From contig NZ_MDJD01000054.1 of NCBI RefSeq assembly GCF_001747085.1, forward strand, positions 744,001 through 808,000: a stretch of 64,000 nucleotides of DNA, written 5' to 3'. Below, in pieces: positions 18,655 through 28,327 of this stretch. The notes under the pieces were generated by a model that was given only the letters and a program-made list of their open reading frames with translations, searched no databases and had not been told where the DNA came from. The translations under genes and the position numbers were made by a program. How positions within the stretch are numbered: the stretch's first letter is position 1; each line of letters opens with the position of its first letter. This DNA comes from Flavivirga aquatica. Lineage in GTDB: Bacteria; Bacteroidota; Bacteroidia; Flavobacteriales; Flavobacteriaceae.

Positions 18655-20541
18655 CTAATGAACCTTTATTTTTTTTTTACCTATCAATACTTTTTTTATT
18701 CCTGGATTTACTGTTTTCTCTATAATATATCCATTAGTATATTTCACTTTAACTTTTATTGGTTCCCCACAATTAGCTATACCAAAATGAACAAAATTAT
18801 TGAAACTTAGTGAATATTGTGCTCCTGTTGCTCCAATACGACGAACTTGTTTATTCCCACATGAGCTAATTGTAACTAATGCTCCTAAAGCGGTTACATT
18901 TCTTTTTGTTGAATCATAAACCTCAACTGTTAAATAACTATTTGTTTTAGCATCTACTAAATCATTTTTAAATAGATGCCATTTTCCTCTTTCGTTGCCC
19001 ACAACAACATCCACTCTTCCATCTTTATTATAATCTATATTTTCTACAGCCATACCTATAGCCCCTAATTCTGTAGAGATTATATTATGATTTTTTAATT
19101 GTTTAAATCCAGATGTTCCTTTATTTAAATAAACTAATGATTCATTTTCATGAATTAAATCCCCTCTTTTAATCACTAACAAATCTTGAAAACCATTATT
19201 ATCAAAATCTGCTACAGTAGTAGCAACCGTATGTGCTTCATTATAAAGGTTGAATTTTTTAGTAGCGTCTTTAAATTTCTTCCCTGTATTTTCTAATAAA
19301 ATATCATTAAGTCCTTTTGGATGGTTTTCGGCTGGATAATTCTTAACACCACGAACGATTCCTGTCGATGGTGCAAAAAGGTATCCTGCTAATCTCCATT
19401 TATTGTTTCCTACATATCCAATATAATATCCTCTTTTAGCGTTATAATCTGCATTATCAGGAAAACCAAGTGCGTTACTATTTACTAAACGAATATTCTT
19501 TCCCGAATGTGTTTCGCCTTTAAACTCATAATCGTAAGACGCCTCTCCAATATAATACGTGTCGTTATTTGGCCATTGAGACTGAAAATTTTCTATATTT
19601 AAAATATCTCCTGTTTCTAAATCATCGAATTGAAATTGGCCTCGTTTTGTAAAAAAGCCCCAAACATTGGTTTGCTTATCAAAAAATGATTCTCCTTTTT
19701 TAAATTCTAATCCTCTATTAAAAAACAAATCCAAATCGCCATCATTATCAACGTCTATTTCTACTATACCATTTACATGGTCAATATCATACGGAAGTAC
19801 TTTTTTAGAAACATCATTAAAAGTAAAATCTCCATTACCCTTATAAAGCTTTACATTTCCATCTCCATACATTACAATATCAAAAATAGCATCTCCATTA
19901 AAATCTGTTACCAAAGATTTTTGCCCATTTGTTTTAGAGGCTGGTAAGGTTGAATTGAGTACTAGTTCTCCCTTTCCATCATTTTCATATACATAATTTT
20001 CACTTGCACCTTTCTTTTCTTTACCTGGAAATGCAAAATTTAAAAGATCTAAATGTCCATCATTATTCATATCTATAAACTGAACTGTTCGTCCTCGCAT
20101 TAATGCTAATGGCGTGCTAAAATCTGGTAGCCCTATAAATTCACGACCTTTAGTTACTCTATACATTTTAGAGTTTCGAGCATTACTTCCCGAACCTCCT
20201 CCACGAGACATAATAACTTCTATGTTTCCATCTTGGTCAAAATCTCCAGCAGAAAGGCCATGCAAGTCTCCCATAATAATATCGTGAGGCTTGGCAAACT
20301 TACCTTTGTTATTCCAGCATACTTGAATACCGTAGCCATGATCGTTAATTAACAAGTCTAAATACCCGTCTTGATCTAAATCGGCTACTACTGGGGCATC
20401 CCATTTTCTTAAATTTTTCTCTTGCCTTGGAAAGTCTTTTTTTACTTCAATAAATTGTCCAAAACTATAAATAGATACAAGACAACATGCAGTTGTTATT
20501 AAAGATAATACTGTGTTTTTAAGTTTCTTTTTTAAATTCAT
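18655..20541 (-). CDS. Secreted FG-GAP/VCBS repeat protein with ASPIC/UnbV-like C-terminus
   Basis: 628 residues with an N-terminal signal (ending about SIYSFGQ). At least seven calcium-type FG-GAP/VCBS loops are visible, including DLDQDGYLDLL, DFDQDGNIEVI, DMNNDGHLDLL, DVDNDGDLDLF, DFDNNGFQDLL and DYNKDGRVDVV, consistent with a beta-propeller. The last ~90 residues (NVTALGALVTI... RRIGATGAQYS...) match the ASPIC/UnbV pattern. Such proteins in flavobacterial polysaccharide loci are thought to bind glycans or metals at the cell surface; no catalytic site is visible. It is the last gene of the minus-strand unit and is followed by a terminator. Function uncertain; family assignment good. Confidence 0.85.
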   Translation of the reverse strand: MNLKKKLKNTVLSLITTACCLVSIYSFGQFIEVKKDFPRQEKNLRKWDAPVVADLDQDGYLDLLINDHGYGIQVCWNNKGKFAKPHDIIMGDLHGLSAGDFDQDGNIEVIMSRGGGSGSNARNSKMYRVTKGREFIGLPDFSTPLALMRGRTVQFIDMNNDGHLDLLNFAFPGKEKKGASENYVYENDGKGELVLNSTLPASKTNGQKSLVTDFNGDAIFDIVMYGDGNVKLYKGNGDFTFNDVSKKVLPYDIDHVNGIVEIDVDNDGDLDLFFNRGLEFKKGESFFDKQTNVWGFFTKRGQFQFDDLETGDILNIENFQSQWPNNDTYYIGEASYDYEFKGETHSGKNIRLVNSNALGFPDNADYNAKRGYYIGYVGNNKWRLAGYLFAPSTGIVRGVKNYPAENHPKGLNDILLENTGKKFKDATKKFNLYNEAHTVATTVADFDNNGFQDLLVIKRGDLIHENESLVYLNKGTSGFKQLKNHNIISTELGAIGMAVENIDYNKDGRVDVVVGNERGKWHLFKNDLVDAKTNSYLTVEVYDSTKRNVTALGALVTISSCGNKQVRRIGATGAQYSLSFNNFVHFGIANCGEPIKVKVKYTNGYIIEKTVNPGIKKVLIGKKKIKVH

Positions 20542-20611
20542 ATTATTTTACTACTTAATCTTAACTGTTAATTTTCTTTTATTCTTTTTTCTGCCGCTAC
20601 ATCAAAATATT

Positions 20612-21088
20612 TCAAAAAGCGTATTTCCTTCCACAATTTCTAATGACTGCTAATACTTTATTTCTTCCAGTTTGCTGCCAACCATTGGTATCAAAATCGG
20701 CTATAATTTCTCTATCATGCTTACCTGTATAATTATTTACTATAGTGGACAATGTTTGAGATAATACTGTTTTCATTTCAGTATTTTCCCAATCTGTAGT
20801 CCTGTCTTCTATTCTAAAAAGTGAGGTATACCCAGGGTATCTAATTGGCGCTGTAACTTTTTCAATCCATTTACCATTTTCTTCAATTTCTAAAACCGCT
20901 TCAAAAAGTTCAAAGTTTTTAATGGGATAAAACTGTGCCGTTAGTTTTACTATATTTTCATGCACTGTGTAGATAGCAAAACAAATTCTGTCTTCTGGTT
21001 TTAAGTTTTTTGGTAAGGATAATAAGTCTTCCGCATTAATTGACAAGGATGTAAAAATTAGTATAATTACTAATAATTTATTTTTCAT
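20612..21088 (-). CDS. Short exported protein, probable remnant of a PhoD-like metallophosphatase
   Basis: 158 residues with a signal peptide (MKNKLLVIILIFTSLSINA). Residues 30-115 (DRICFAIYTVHENIVKLTAQ) resemble the N-terminal beta domain of secreted PhoD-like phosphatases. FDTNGWQQTGRNKVLAVIRN (about residues 129-148) resembles a stretch that in full-length relatives, as I remember them, lies much further along, just before the metal-binding GDQH motif. Here the catalytic part between and after is missing and the frame stops ten residues later. Immediately after, another frame stays open and reads KLWKEIRFLKYFDVAAEKRI before stopping near 20564, as if a different C-terminus was joined. The most likely reading is an internally deleted pseudogene; a small functional protein cannot be excluded. 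Confidence 0.55.
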   Translation of the reverse strand: MKNKLLVIILIFTSLSINAEDLLSLPKNLKPEDRICFAIYTVHENIVKLTAQFYPIKNFELFEAVLEIEENGKWIEKVTAPIRYPGYTSLFRIEDRTTDWENTEMKTVLSQTLSTIVNNYTGKHDREIIADFDTNGWQQTGRNKVLAVIRNCGRKYAF

Positions 21089-21182
21089 TTTTAGTTTGTA
21101 TAGTTTTCTTTAGATGCTATCTAACTTAGACTATAAGCCTAAGAAAAAGTTTAAATATAACTTTAGATTATGTGAAAAAATC

Positions 21183-23198
21183 TTAATCCCAAATTACTGG
21201 TATAAAAACGCTCATTTCACTTACTCCTCTATTCGCCCACGAAAAATAAGGTACTAATTGAATGTTTACATTTTCCCATGTTGGTTTAGTAATTTCATTA
21301 TACATGCTTTGTTTATTACTCTTTCGTAGTTTTAAATCGCCGCTAATTGTGGTTATCCCTCCTAAAAAATCAGGTTTATAAGTTGCTTTTAAATTTGATT
21401 TTAAAGGTAAATACACATCTAAAACATCTGTTCCTTTAGGTAAATCTGGTGTTTCCACACAATATACAACTGGACCTCTTTTAACTGCTGCTTGATTTCT
21501 AACTTCTTCTATAAGTGCATGGCCTTCTAATAATTTAATATCCATAGGCATATTTAATGAGATTACATCACCTTTTTTCCATTTACGATTTAAGGTTGTA
21601 AAAGTTCCTGCCTTTATATTATCTCCTGCTTCTTTTCCATTTACTAAAATGGTTGAACCATGAGCCCAATCTGGAATTCTTATTAAGACATCAAAAGATT
21701 CTTTTTTACAGCTTTTTACTGTAATATCTACTTTTCCTTCCCATGGATACTGCGTTACTTGTTCTAGTTCTATTTTCGAACCGTCAAATAATTTAGTAGA
21801 TAATTTATTTCCTCCATAAAGATTTACTGCAATGCCATTTTCTGTTAAGCTATATGCCCAACCAGAAACTTTTGCTATAGTACGTACTAAATTTGGCGGG
21901 CAACAAAAACATGGAATATATGGTTGACGAACATCAAACTCGGTATCATTACCAGGATCATAACCATCATGACTCACACGTAGTGGGTTAGCATAAAAAT
22001 AGTCTTTCCCTTCTACACTAATTCCAGATAATGCACTATTAAAAAGCACTAATTCCATAATATCTGCATACTTAGATTCACCATGTAATCCTAACATTCT
22101 ATAACTAAACATAGAGTTACAAATATTGGCACAGGTTTCATTATATGCTGTTAAATTTGGCATCATATACTCGGTTGTAAAACCTTCATGAATCATATCT
22201 TTATGCCTAGAAACTCCATGATGTGTTTGTCCTACCGCACCCGTTACGTACATTTTTTTATCTACAACATCATTCCAAAGCCTATCTAAAGCAACAATTA
22301 AAGCTTGTTCTCCTGTTTCTGCATAAACATCTGCTGCTCCAGCATAAAAATATAAAGCAAGTACAGCATGTCCTTCTGCTGTTTCTGCTTTTCTTAAAGG
22401 TGTTCGTTCTTGAACCATATCTCCAATGTTTTTAAAACCAGTAGTTTTATCAGCTATTACCTTAGACTTCCCTCTCATGTTAATAAATAACTCTGCTAGT
22501 TCTAAATACTTCTTTTTCTTAGTTGTTCGGTATAACTCAACTAAGCCCATAATTTGTGTTTGATTAAAACCAAAACGTGCTAAGGCTTTAGGTTGAGGCA
22601 TAAATACTTTATACAAAAAGTCTGCATGTTTTAATGCTACATCTAAAAAATTTGTCTTCCCTGTAATACGGTTATGTATACAAGCACTTGTAAATAAATG
22701 CCCTGCATTATACATCTCATGGCGCTGTCTGTGGCTAAAGCGCTTTATATTGGTTATTTGAACTTGAGTTTGCAAATAACCATCTTCTGCTTGGGCTTTA
22801 GCTATTATAGTTATGTAATTATCTAGTTCTTTTAAGATTTTTTCATCTTTGTTTTGTGCATATAAATACATGCAAGCTTCCATGTATTTATAGAAATCTC
22901 CATCATGCCAATCTGTACCTTTATGTTCTCCTTCTTTAAGGCCAGCAGCAATTTTAAAATTGTTTAAGGCATGGCCAACATCTCCTGTTAATAGCTCTCC
23001 CATGTATGGTATCATTATTCTTTCGACAGTCTTAAATTTATCTGCCCAAAAACCGTTTGTCCATTGACAATCCTCAATATTGATACTTTTAAATTTTACA
23101 TGTTTGCTATTTGCATTATTGATTATGCCTTGTGTTTGAGAAAAAGAAACAAACGTTAAAAACACAAATGCAATAAATATTATCCTTTTTTTTATCAT
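21183..23198 (-). CDS. GH127 family glycoside hydrolase, secreted (copy 1)
   Basis: About 671 residues when started at the ATG at 23198, which gives a clean signal peptide (MIKKRIIFIAFVFLTFVSFSQ). A longer frame reaches 23252 but adds 18 residues before it. The (alpha/alpha)6 barrel blocks YKYMEACMYLYAQ and FGFNQTQIMGLVELYRTT are present. The Zn-thiolate site is intact: ETCANIC (Glu and Cys, near residue 355) and CFCCPPN (two Cys, near 431, one the nucleophile by analogy with HypBA1). GH127 includes beta-L-arabinofuranosidases and, in carrageenan systems, 3,6-anhydro-D-galactosidases. With GH16, sulfatases and Dau-like genes around it, the latter fits better. Two paralogues lie at 35742 and 38198. 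Confidence 0.9.
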   Translation of the reverse strand: MIKKRIIFIAFVFLTFVSFSQTQGIINNANSKHVKFKSINIEDCQWTNGFWADKFKTVERIMIPYMGELLTGDVGHALNNFKIAAGLKEGEHKGTDWHDGDFYKYMEACMYLYAQNKDEKILKELDNYITIIAKAQAEDGYLQTQVQITNIKRFSHRQRHEMYNAGHLFTSACIHNRITGKTNFLDVALKHADFLYKVFMPQPKALARFGFNQTQIMGLVELYRTTKKKKYLELAELFINMRGKSKVIADKTTGFKNIGDMVQERTPLRKAETAEGHAVLALYFYAGAADVYAETGEQALIVALDRLWNDVVDKKMYVTGAVGQTHHGVSRHKDMIHEGFTTEYMMPNLTAYNETCANICNSMFSYRMLGLHGESKYADIMELVLFNSALSGISVEGKDYFYANPLRVSHDGYDPGNDTEFDVRQPYIPCFCCPPNLVRTIAKVSGWAYSLTENGIAVNLYGGNKLSTKLFDGSKIELEQVTQYPWEGKVDITVKSCKKESFDVLIRIPDWAHGSTILVNGKEAGDNIKAGTFTTLNRKWKKGDVISLNMPMDIKLLEGHALIEEVRNQAAVKRGPVVYCVETPDLPKGTDVLDVYLPLKSNLKATYKPDFLGGITTISGDLKLRKSNKQSMYNEITKPTWENVNIQLVPYFSWANRGVSEMSVFIPVIWD

Positions 23199-23320
23199 TT
23201 TTTTTACAAAAAACACTTTTACTAAATTACTTTCGAAAATATTATCTTTCATATGACTCTATGTATTTGTACATCATTTTGATGTACTTCTCCGTTTTTA
23301 TTAAAAACAAAGTTGTTGTT

Positions 23321-23485
23321 ATTGAACTCATCTTTACTTTTTCTATTTCCTAAAAATGTCCAAAATCCTCCCATATTTCAGTTATTTCCTCATTTGTAGA
23401 GATACTATGCCTTTTAAAAATAACTTTATCTGAACAAATTTTGACTTATTTTCGGTTAAAAATAAAAAGTCAAGATGAGTTCAAT
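23321..23485. repeat. MITE-like long imperfect palindrome, copy 2
   Basis: 165 bp with ends ATTGAACTCATCTTTACTTT and AAAAAGTCAAGATGAGTTCA followed by AT. These are inverted repeats of about 22 bp with one mismatch. It shares the internal stretches TTTCTATTTCCTAAAAA and TTATTTTCGGTTAAAAA (or close variants) with copy 1 at 11313-11474, but the central hairpin is more degraded. It lies between the aldose epimerase gene and GH127 copy 1, within a 460-bp gap. The rest of that gap (23199-23320 and 23486-23658) shows no gene and no clear regulatory site. Confidence 0.75.
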
Positions 23486-23658
23486 ATGATTTAAAAAACA
23501 TATACCATAAAAAACTGATATACAAACTAAATACTACCTCTCTTTTTATTTGTTTTTTATACTAAATTCTATTCGGAAATATTATAAAAATAAGAAAACT
23601 TATTAATAACATCATAGAATACGAGTTTAACATAACTAAATATAACACTTATTTTCAG

Positions 23659-24771
23659 CTATTTAGACACTGTACCAAAATCATAAATAACAACCTCTTC
23701 ATATTTTTCTCCTGGATTTAATAAAGTAGACGGAAAATTAGGTTGATTAGGGGCATCTGGATAGTCCTGCGTTTCTATACAAAAAGCAGCATGAGGTCGA
23801 TATTTAATTCTATATTTACCAACAACAGTATCACTTAAAACATTACTAGCGTAAAAAACAATACCTGGCTGTGTTGTTGACACTTTTAATGTTCTTCCAT
23901 ACTTTGGTTCTAAGGCTTCTGCAACTATGCGTAATGAATCTTTTGGCTTATTTAACACATAACAATGATGATATCCATTTAAGTGAATGTTATGTATTTG
24001 ATCTCCTAATCTAGTCTTGCAGCTCAAATCCCATGATTTACCTTTAAGAGGTAAAGTGCGACCTGTTGCGTTTACATCTTCATCAAACTCTAGATAATTA
24101 TCTGCCTCTATTTTTACTAGGTGATCATAAATAAGTTCTTTTCCTCCTGCAAGGTTAAAATAGCTATGCTGAGTAAAATTAACATGTGTAGCTTTATCTG
24201 TTGTAGCTTCAAAGCTTACATGAATAGCATTTTCTTCGGTAAGTGTATATGTTACATAAACATCTAGATTACCAGGAAACCCCATTTGGCCATCTTTAGA
24301 TAAATAATGTAATTGTATTCCGTTTCCTAGTTTGGTTTTTATAATTTCACTATCCCAAACCGTTTTTTCAAATTCAAAACCACCATGTAATGTATGCGCT
24401 CCATTGTTTAATGGTAACTGATACGAAATACCATCAATAACAAACCTACCATTCTTAATTCTATTAGCAAATCGTCCAATAGTAGCCCCCATGCTTCCAT
24501 TAGGGCTTGTTATATATTGTTGAAGATTATCGAACCCTAAAACAACATCATCAAATTTACCATTCTTGTCTGAAGTAAAAATGGAAGTGATAATCCCACC
24601 ATAATTGGTGAGTTTCACTTCCATTCCTTTTGAGTTTGTTAACGAATAAAGATAAACTTCTTTACCTTCTACTTCTCCCCAAACTTTCTTATTTACTTCA
24701 CTCTTATGTTCTTTACATCCCATAAATTGGATAATAAAAATTAATATTATATAAGAGCTAAGTTTATGCAC
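23659..24771 (-). CDS. galM: Aldose 1-epimerase (mutarotase), lipoprotein
   Basis: 370 residues. Lipoprotein leader ends FIIQFMGCKEH, so this mutarotase is membrane-anchored outside the cytoplasm rather than cytosolic. Family signatures: TNYGGIITSIF, GATIGRFANRI (about residue 95), HTLHGGFEFEKTVWD, the catalytic-His block HVNFTQHSYFNLAG, and the catalytic Glu in FCIETQDYPDAPNQPNFPS. It interconverts alpha and beta anomers of galactose or similar sugars. It begins 2 bases after the stop of the upstream sulfatase, so it belongs to that operon. A periplasmic mutarotase would suit anomer-specific periplasmic oxidation or transport of galactose released by the locus. Confidence 0.93.
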   Translation of the reverse strand: MHKLSSYIILIFIIQFMGCKEHKSEVNKKVWGEVEGKEVYLYSLTNSKGMEVKLTNYGGIITSIFTSDKNGKFDDVVLGFDNLQQYITSPNGSMGATIGRFANRIKNGRFVIDGISYQLPLNNGAHTLHGGFEFEKTVWDSEIIKTKLGNGIQLHYLSKDGQMGFPGNLDVYVTYTLTEENAIHVSFEATTDKATHVNFTQHSYFNLAGGKELIYDHLVKIEADNYLEFDEDVNATGRTLPLKGKSWDLSCKTRLGDQIHNIHLNGYHHCYVLNKPKDSLRIVAEALEPKYGRTLKVSTTQPGIVFYASNVLSDTVVGKYRIKYRPHAAFCIETQDYPDAPNQPNFPSTLLNPGEKYEEVVIYDFGTVSK

Positions 24772-24773
24772 TA

Positions 24774-26453
24774 TTATATCTTAGCTAGATTTCCTTTCCA
24801 TCCTTTATTGAACTGAGCAACTAACTCTTTAACAATTTCAGGGTTTTCATCTGCAACATTTTTAGTTTCTGTAGGATCATTAACATGATCGTACAATTCT
24901 ACAAATAAAGGTTCTGCTTCTGGGTTTGTATAATCTTTCCAAATTATTACACGGTATTTATCTGTTCTCATACCATAGCCCATAAGCTTATTTTCAAACA
25001 AATCTCTATCCCACTTATCTCCTTGTTGTTTTATAATTTTTTCTTCAACCTCTTCTATTAATGGCCCAAAATATGTCTCTCTCATACCTGTTGATAATGG
25101 ATTTGCAGCCCATTCTCTTAAAGCAGGTGTTGGAAATTGACTAAATACAGCAGATTTCCATGCTTTATTTGGATTATCTAATAGCGGCACAAAACTTTGT
25201 CCTTCTAAATGACTTGGCAATTCTATGTCTGCTAATTCACATAATGTTGGGTACATATCTACCAATTCTACTAAAGCATTAGATTTTTTACCTCTAGTTT
25301 CTTTTGCCATATCTGGAGTCCAAATCATTAAAGGTACACGTGTTCCTATCTCATAATTAGTAGCTTTACCCCAAATACCCATATCTCCTAAATGCCAACC
25401 ATGATCACTCCAAACGATTATAATGGTATTATCTCTTACTCCAGCATCATCTATAGCTTGAATCATCTTTCCTACCTGCGCATCAATATAACTAACACAA
25501 GCTAAATAAGCATGCTTAAGTGTTCTTGCCATCTCATCGTCAATCGCTCCTTTTTTAGGAATACCATATCTAGCTCGTAATTCAAATGAAGGATGTAATC
25601 CCATTGCAGCCCCATTCTCTGGACCTTCTGTTTGCGAAGCTAATTTTATTTTAGAAGGATCGTACATATCCCAATATTTCTTTGGTGCTAACCAATTTAA
25701 ATGGGGTTTTTTCATTCCCATACCCAAAAAGAAAGGCTTGTCTGGATTTTTTTCAAGCATATCTTTAAGTGTAGCGATAGCCAATTCTGCATTATATCCA
25801 TCTTCATAGAAATGATCTGGCACATCTGCTTTTTCATAAGCTGGCCCTTTTCCTAAACCATTTCTTGGAGCATTTTTCCCATATTTAGCAATAACTTCTT
25901 GTGTTGCTTTTTTAGAAAACGCTTGATTTTCTGGAAGTGCATACCCTCCAGGTGTATTACTTTTTTCTATTGTCATTTTATCATAAGCAGGCTTTCTACT
26001 CCATGAAATATTTAAATCTGCAAATCCTGGTTTGTGATAAATTTTACCAGTATGCGTTGTTTCATAACCATTATTCTTAAAATGCTGTGGTAGTGTAATA
26101 ATATCTGGGTTAGCATCTCTAAAATAAGTAAAGTTCTCTATAACATTAATAGTTTCTGGTCTTGCTCCCGTCATTAAACTAGCTCTTGAAGGACTACAAA
26201 TTGGTTCCTGGCAATATGCTCTATTAAAAAGTAAGCCACTACTAGCTAACTTATCTAAATTAGGTGTAATAGCTAGATCCGAACCATAAGCTCCTATTTC
26301 TGGACGTAAATCATCGATAGCTAGAAATAAAATATTGGGTTTTTTCTTCGGTTCTTCCACTTTCTGTTCTTCTTTCTGCTTACAACTCATTGCCATAACA
26401 AGCAGACAAACAACACCAATTAGTTTTCTCATTTGTTTTAAATTATTATTCAT
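24774..26453 (-). CDS. Sulfatase (S1 family, iduronate-2-sulfatase-like), lipoprotein
   Basis: 559 residues. Lipobox AMSC at Cys24. The domain opens NILFLAIDDLRPEIG (Asp47/Asp48). The formylglycine motif is CSPSR with Cys86 (ICSPSRASLMTG). IVWSDHGWHLGDMGIWGK is identical in style to the paralogue at 13455-15116, and the two align along their full length, including MRETYFGPLIEEVEE near the C-terminus. They probably act on the same or closely related sulfated units. It is followed after 2 bases by the aldose epimerase and preceded by another sulfatase 29 bases upstream; all are in the operon starting at 30814. Confidence 0.93.
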   Translation of the reverse strand: MNNNLKQMRKLIGVVCLLVMAMSCKQKEEQKVEEPKKKPNILFLAIDDLRPEIGAYGSDLAITPNLDKLASSGLLFNRAYCQEPICSPSRASLMTGARPETINVIENFTYFRDANPDIITLPQHFKNNGYETTHTGKIYHKPGFADLNISWSRKPAYDKMTIEKSNTPGGYALPENQAFSKKATQEVIAKYGKNAPRNGLGKGPAYEKADVPDHFYEDGYNAELAIATLKDMLEKNPDKPFFLGMGMKKPHLNWLAPKKYWDMYDPSKIKLASQTEGPENGAAMGLHPSFELRARYGIPKKGAIDDEMARTLKHAYLACVSYIDAQVGKMIQAIDDAGVRDNTIIIVWSDHGWHLGDMGIWGKATNYEIGTRVPLMIWTPDMAKETRGKKSNALVELVDMYPTLCELADIELPSHLEGQSFVPLLDNPNKAWKSAVFSQFPTPALREWAANPLSTGMRETYFGPLIEEVEEKIIKQQGDKWDRDLFENKLMGYGMRTDKYRVIIWKDYTNPEAEPLFVELYDHVNDPTETKNVADENPEIVKELVAQFNKGWKGNLAKI

Positions 26454-26482
26454 TTTAATAGTTAAGTTACTTTTAAACCTTA

Positions 26483-28309
26483 TTATTTAATTAATCTTTC
26501 TACATCTACAAAAAGAGGACCAAAAGCCAATCTTTCAATTTTTATAAAAGCGTGAAAGTTACCTGTTCCTGAAGGAATTTCAAAATTATTGAAGACTACT
26601 TTTTTTTGTCCTTTTTTAATAGGAACAGAAACATGCTTATTTTTATATTTTAAATGAGCAACACCGTCTGCTTTTATTTCAGGTAAATCATAAGAAACGT
26701 TATAAATTCCTTTTTCAGTTTCTACTCGCCAATACCCTAATTGGTTGTCTTCAATAACACGAGGTCCACCATAATCAAAACGAGAAATAACACGAGGTCC
26801 TCCCCAATCAAATTTTGAAAGTGTTAATTTTAATTGTTTATCACTTCCTAAATGTATTCTTTGTATTCCTTTTTCATCACGCTCTTCATTTACTTCATCA
26901 AACCAACTTTCATAACGAGCTAACATCTCATCAACAATCTCTGGATGATCTTTAGCTATATTAATACGTTCACTTGGATCCTTTTCTACATCATAAAGTT
27001 CAAGGTTTTTCAAAACATGTTTCAATACATGATCTGTTGGTTGGTGAACAATACCATGAGGAAAATCATGCGGACTTACTAATTTATACTTTGGAGTTCT
27101 AACTGTAAAATGCATATACTTAAATGGCGTTGGTCCATAATGCATTTGTACAAAGAAATCGCGTTCTTTTAAATTATCTGCTTTATTTTTTGTCCAAAGT
27201 GGTAATAATGATTGCCCATCAATATGAACACCTTTAGGTGATTTCACTTTTGCAGCATCAAGTAAAGTTGGAAATAAATCGATTATAGCCCCCATATCTG
27301 TTGCTTGTTTTTGTGGCTTTATTTTATCTGGCCATTTCACAAAAAATGGTACACGTATACCTGCATCATAAACACTTGTTTTCGTTCCTCTTAAATTTGC
27401 TACCCATCTTCCTGGGTAACTATCGTTTTTTGTTCTTCTATGTCTTGGTCCATTATCTGAAAGAAAGATAACAATCGTATTATCTGCTATTCCTAAATCT
27501 TTTAATTTATCAAGTACTCGTCCTACATTATAGTCGATATTATCAATCATACCATAGGTTAACGCATTATCTTCATGTAATCCCATTTTTCTAAAAGGTT
27601 CTGCTCTTTTATCTGGAACTTGAAGCGGGAAATGAGGTAAGTTGGTTGCTAAGTAAGTAAAAAATGGTTTTCCATCTTTTTTACTCATAAAATCTAATGC
27701 GGCATCGGTAAAAATATCATCACAATATCCATCATACTTTTTAGAAACATTGTTATGCTCTAAAACAGGATCAAAATATGTGTTTCCTGCTGGTCCTGCA
27801 GCTTGTCCTATTCCTCCTCCTTTATGAATTAGTGCTTCTTGAAAACCTTGATCTGTTGGACGCATAGGTATATTATCCCCTAAATGCCACTTTCCAAATA
27901 TTCCTGTTCGATATCCATTATCTGCTAATACTTCCGCAATAGTGGTTTCAGATGCATTCATAAAATGATCTACTTGTGTTACCGCAGTAACTCCTGCACG
28001 ATAAGGGTAACGCCCTGTTAATAATGCCGCTCTAGAAGCTGAACAATTAGGATATGTAAAAAAGTGAGTCATTTCTATTCCTTGCTCACCAATGGATTCC
28101 ATATGCGGTGTTTTTAAATATGGATTTCCATGTGAACCTATATCACCATAGCCTTGATCATCGGACATCATAATAATAATGTTCGGCCTATCTTGAGCAA
28201 TTAAAGATTGAAAATTATATATAAAAACCATTAAAAATAATAACACCCTTGTTTTTCTATTACTTGTACTGTATAAATAAGTTTGTTTTTTCATTGTTGT
28301 GTGATTCAA
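26483..28309 (-). CDS. Sulfatase (S1 family) with CSASR formylglycine motif and C-terminal extension
   Basis: 608 residues. A hydrophobic leader around residues 20-39 ends SLIAQ (in-frame ATGs at residues 1 and 6). The domain starts NIIIMMSDDQGYGD (Asp50/Asp51). The formylglycine motif is CSASR with Cys89, the accepted Ala variant of C-x-P/A-x-R. Then GKWHLGD and FLSDNGPRH follow. After the sulfatase domain there is a ~110-residue C-terminal beta-rich tail with a near repeat (WGGPRVISRFDYGGPRVIED). It lies between the galactonate-dehydratase-like gene (18-base gap) and the CSPSR sulfatase (29-base gap). Its sequence class differs from the other five sulfatases here, so it likely handles a different sulfate. 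Confidence 0.92.
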   Translation of the reverse strand: MNHTTMKKQTYLYSTSNRKTRVLLFLMVFIYNFQSLIAQDRPNIIIMMSDDQGYGDIGSHGNPYLKTPHMESIGEQGIEMTHFFTYPNCSASRAALLTGRYPYRAGVTAVTQVDHFMNASETTIAEVLADNGYRTGIFGKWHLGDNIPMRPTDQGFQEALIHKGGGIGQAAGPAGNTYFDPVLEHNNVSKKYDGYCDDIFTDAALDFMSKKDGKPFFTYLATNLPHFPLQVPDKRAEPFRKMGLHEDNALTYGMIDNIDYNVGRVLDKLKDLGIADNTIVIFLSDNGPRHRRTKNDSYPGRWVANLRGTKTSVYDAGIRVPFFVKWPDKIKPQKQATDMGAIIDLFPTLLDAAKVKSPKGVHIDGQSLLPLWTKNKADNLKERDFFVQMHYGPTPFKYMHFTVRTPKYKLVSPHDFPHGIVHQPTDHVLKHVLKNLELYDVEKDPSERINIAKDHPEIVDEMLARYESWFDEVNEERDEKGIQRIHLGSDKQLKLTLSKFDWGGPRVISRFDYGGPRVIEDNQLGYWRVETEKGIYNVSYDLPEIKADGVAHLKYKNKHVSVPIKKGQKKVVFNNFEIPSGTGNFHAFIKIERLAFGPLFVDVERLIK

Positions 28310-28327
28310 TTAATTTTTTTTAAATAT

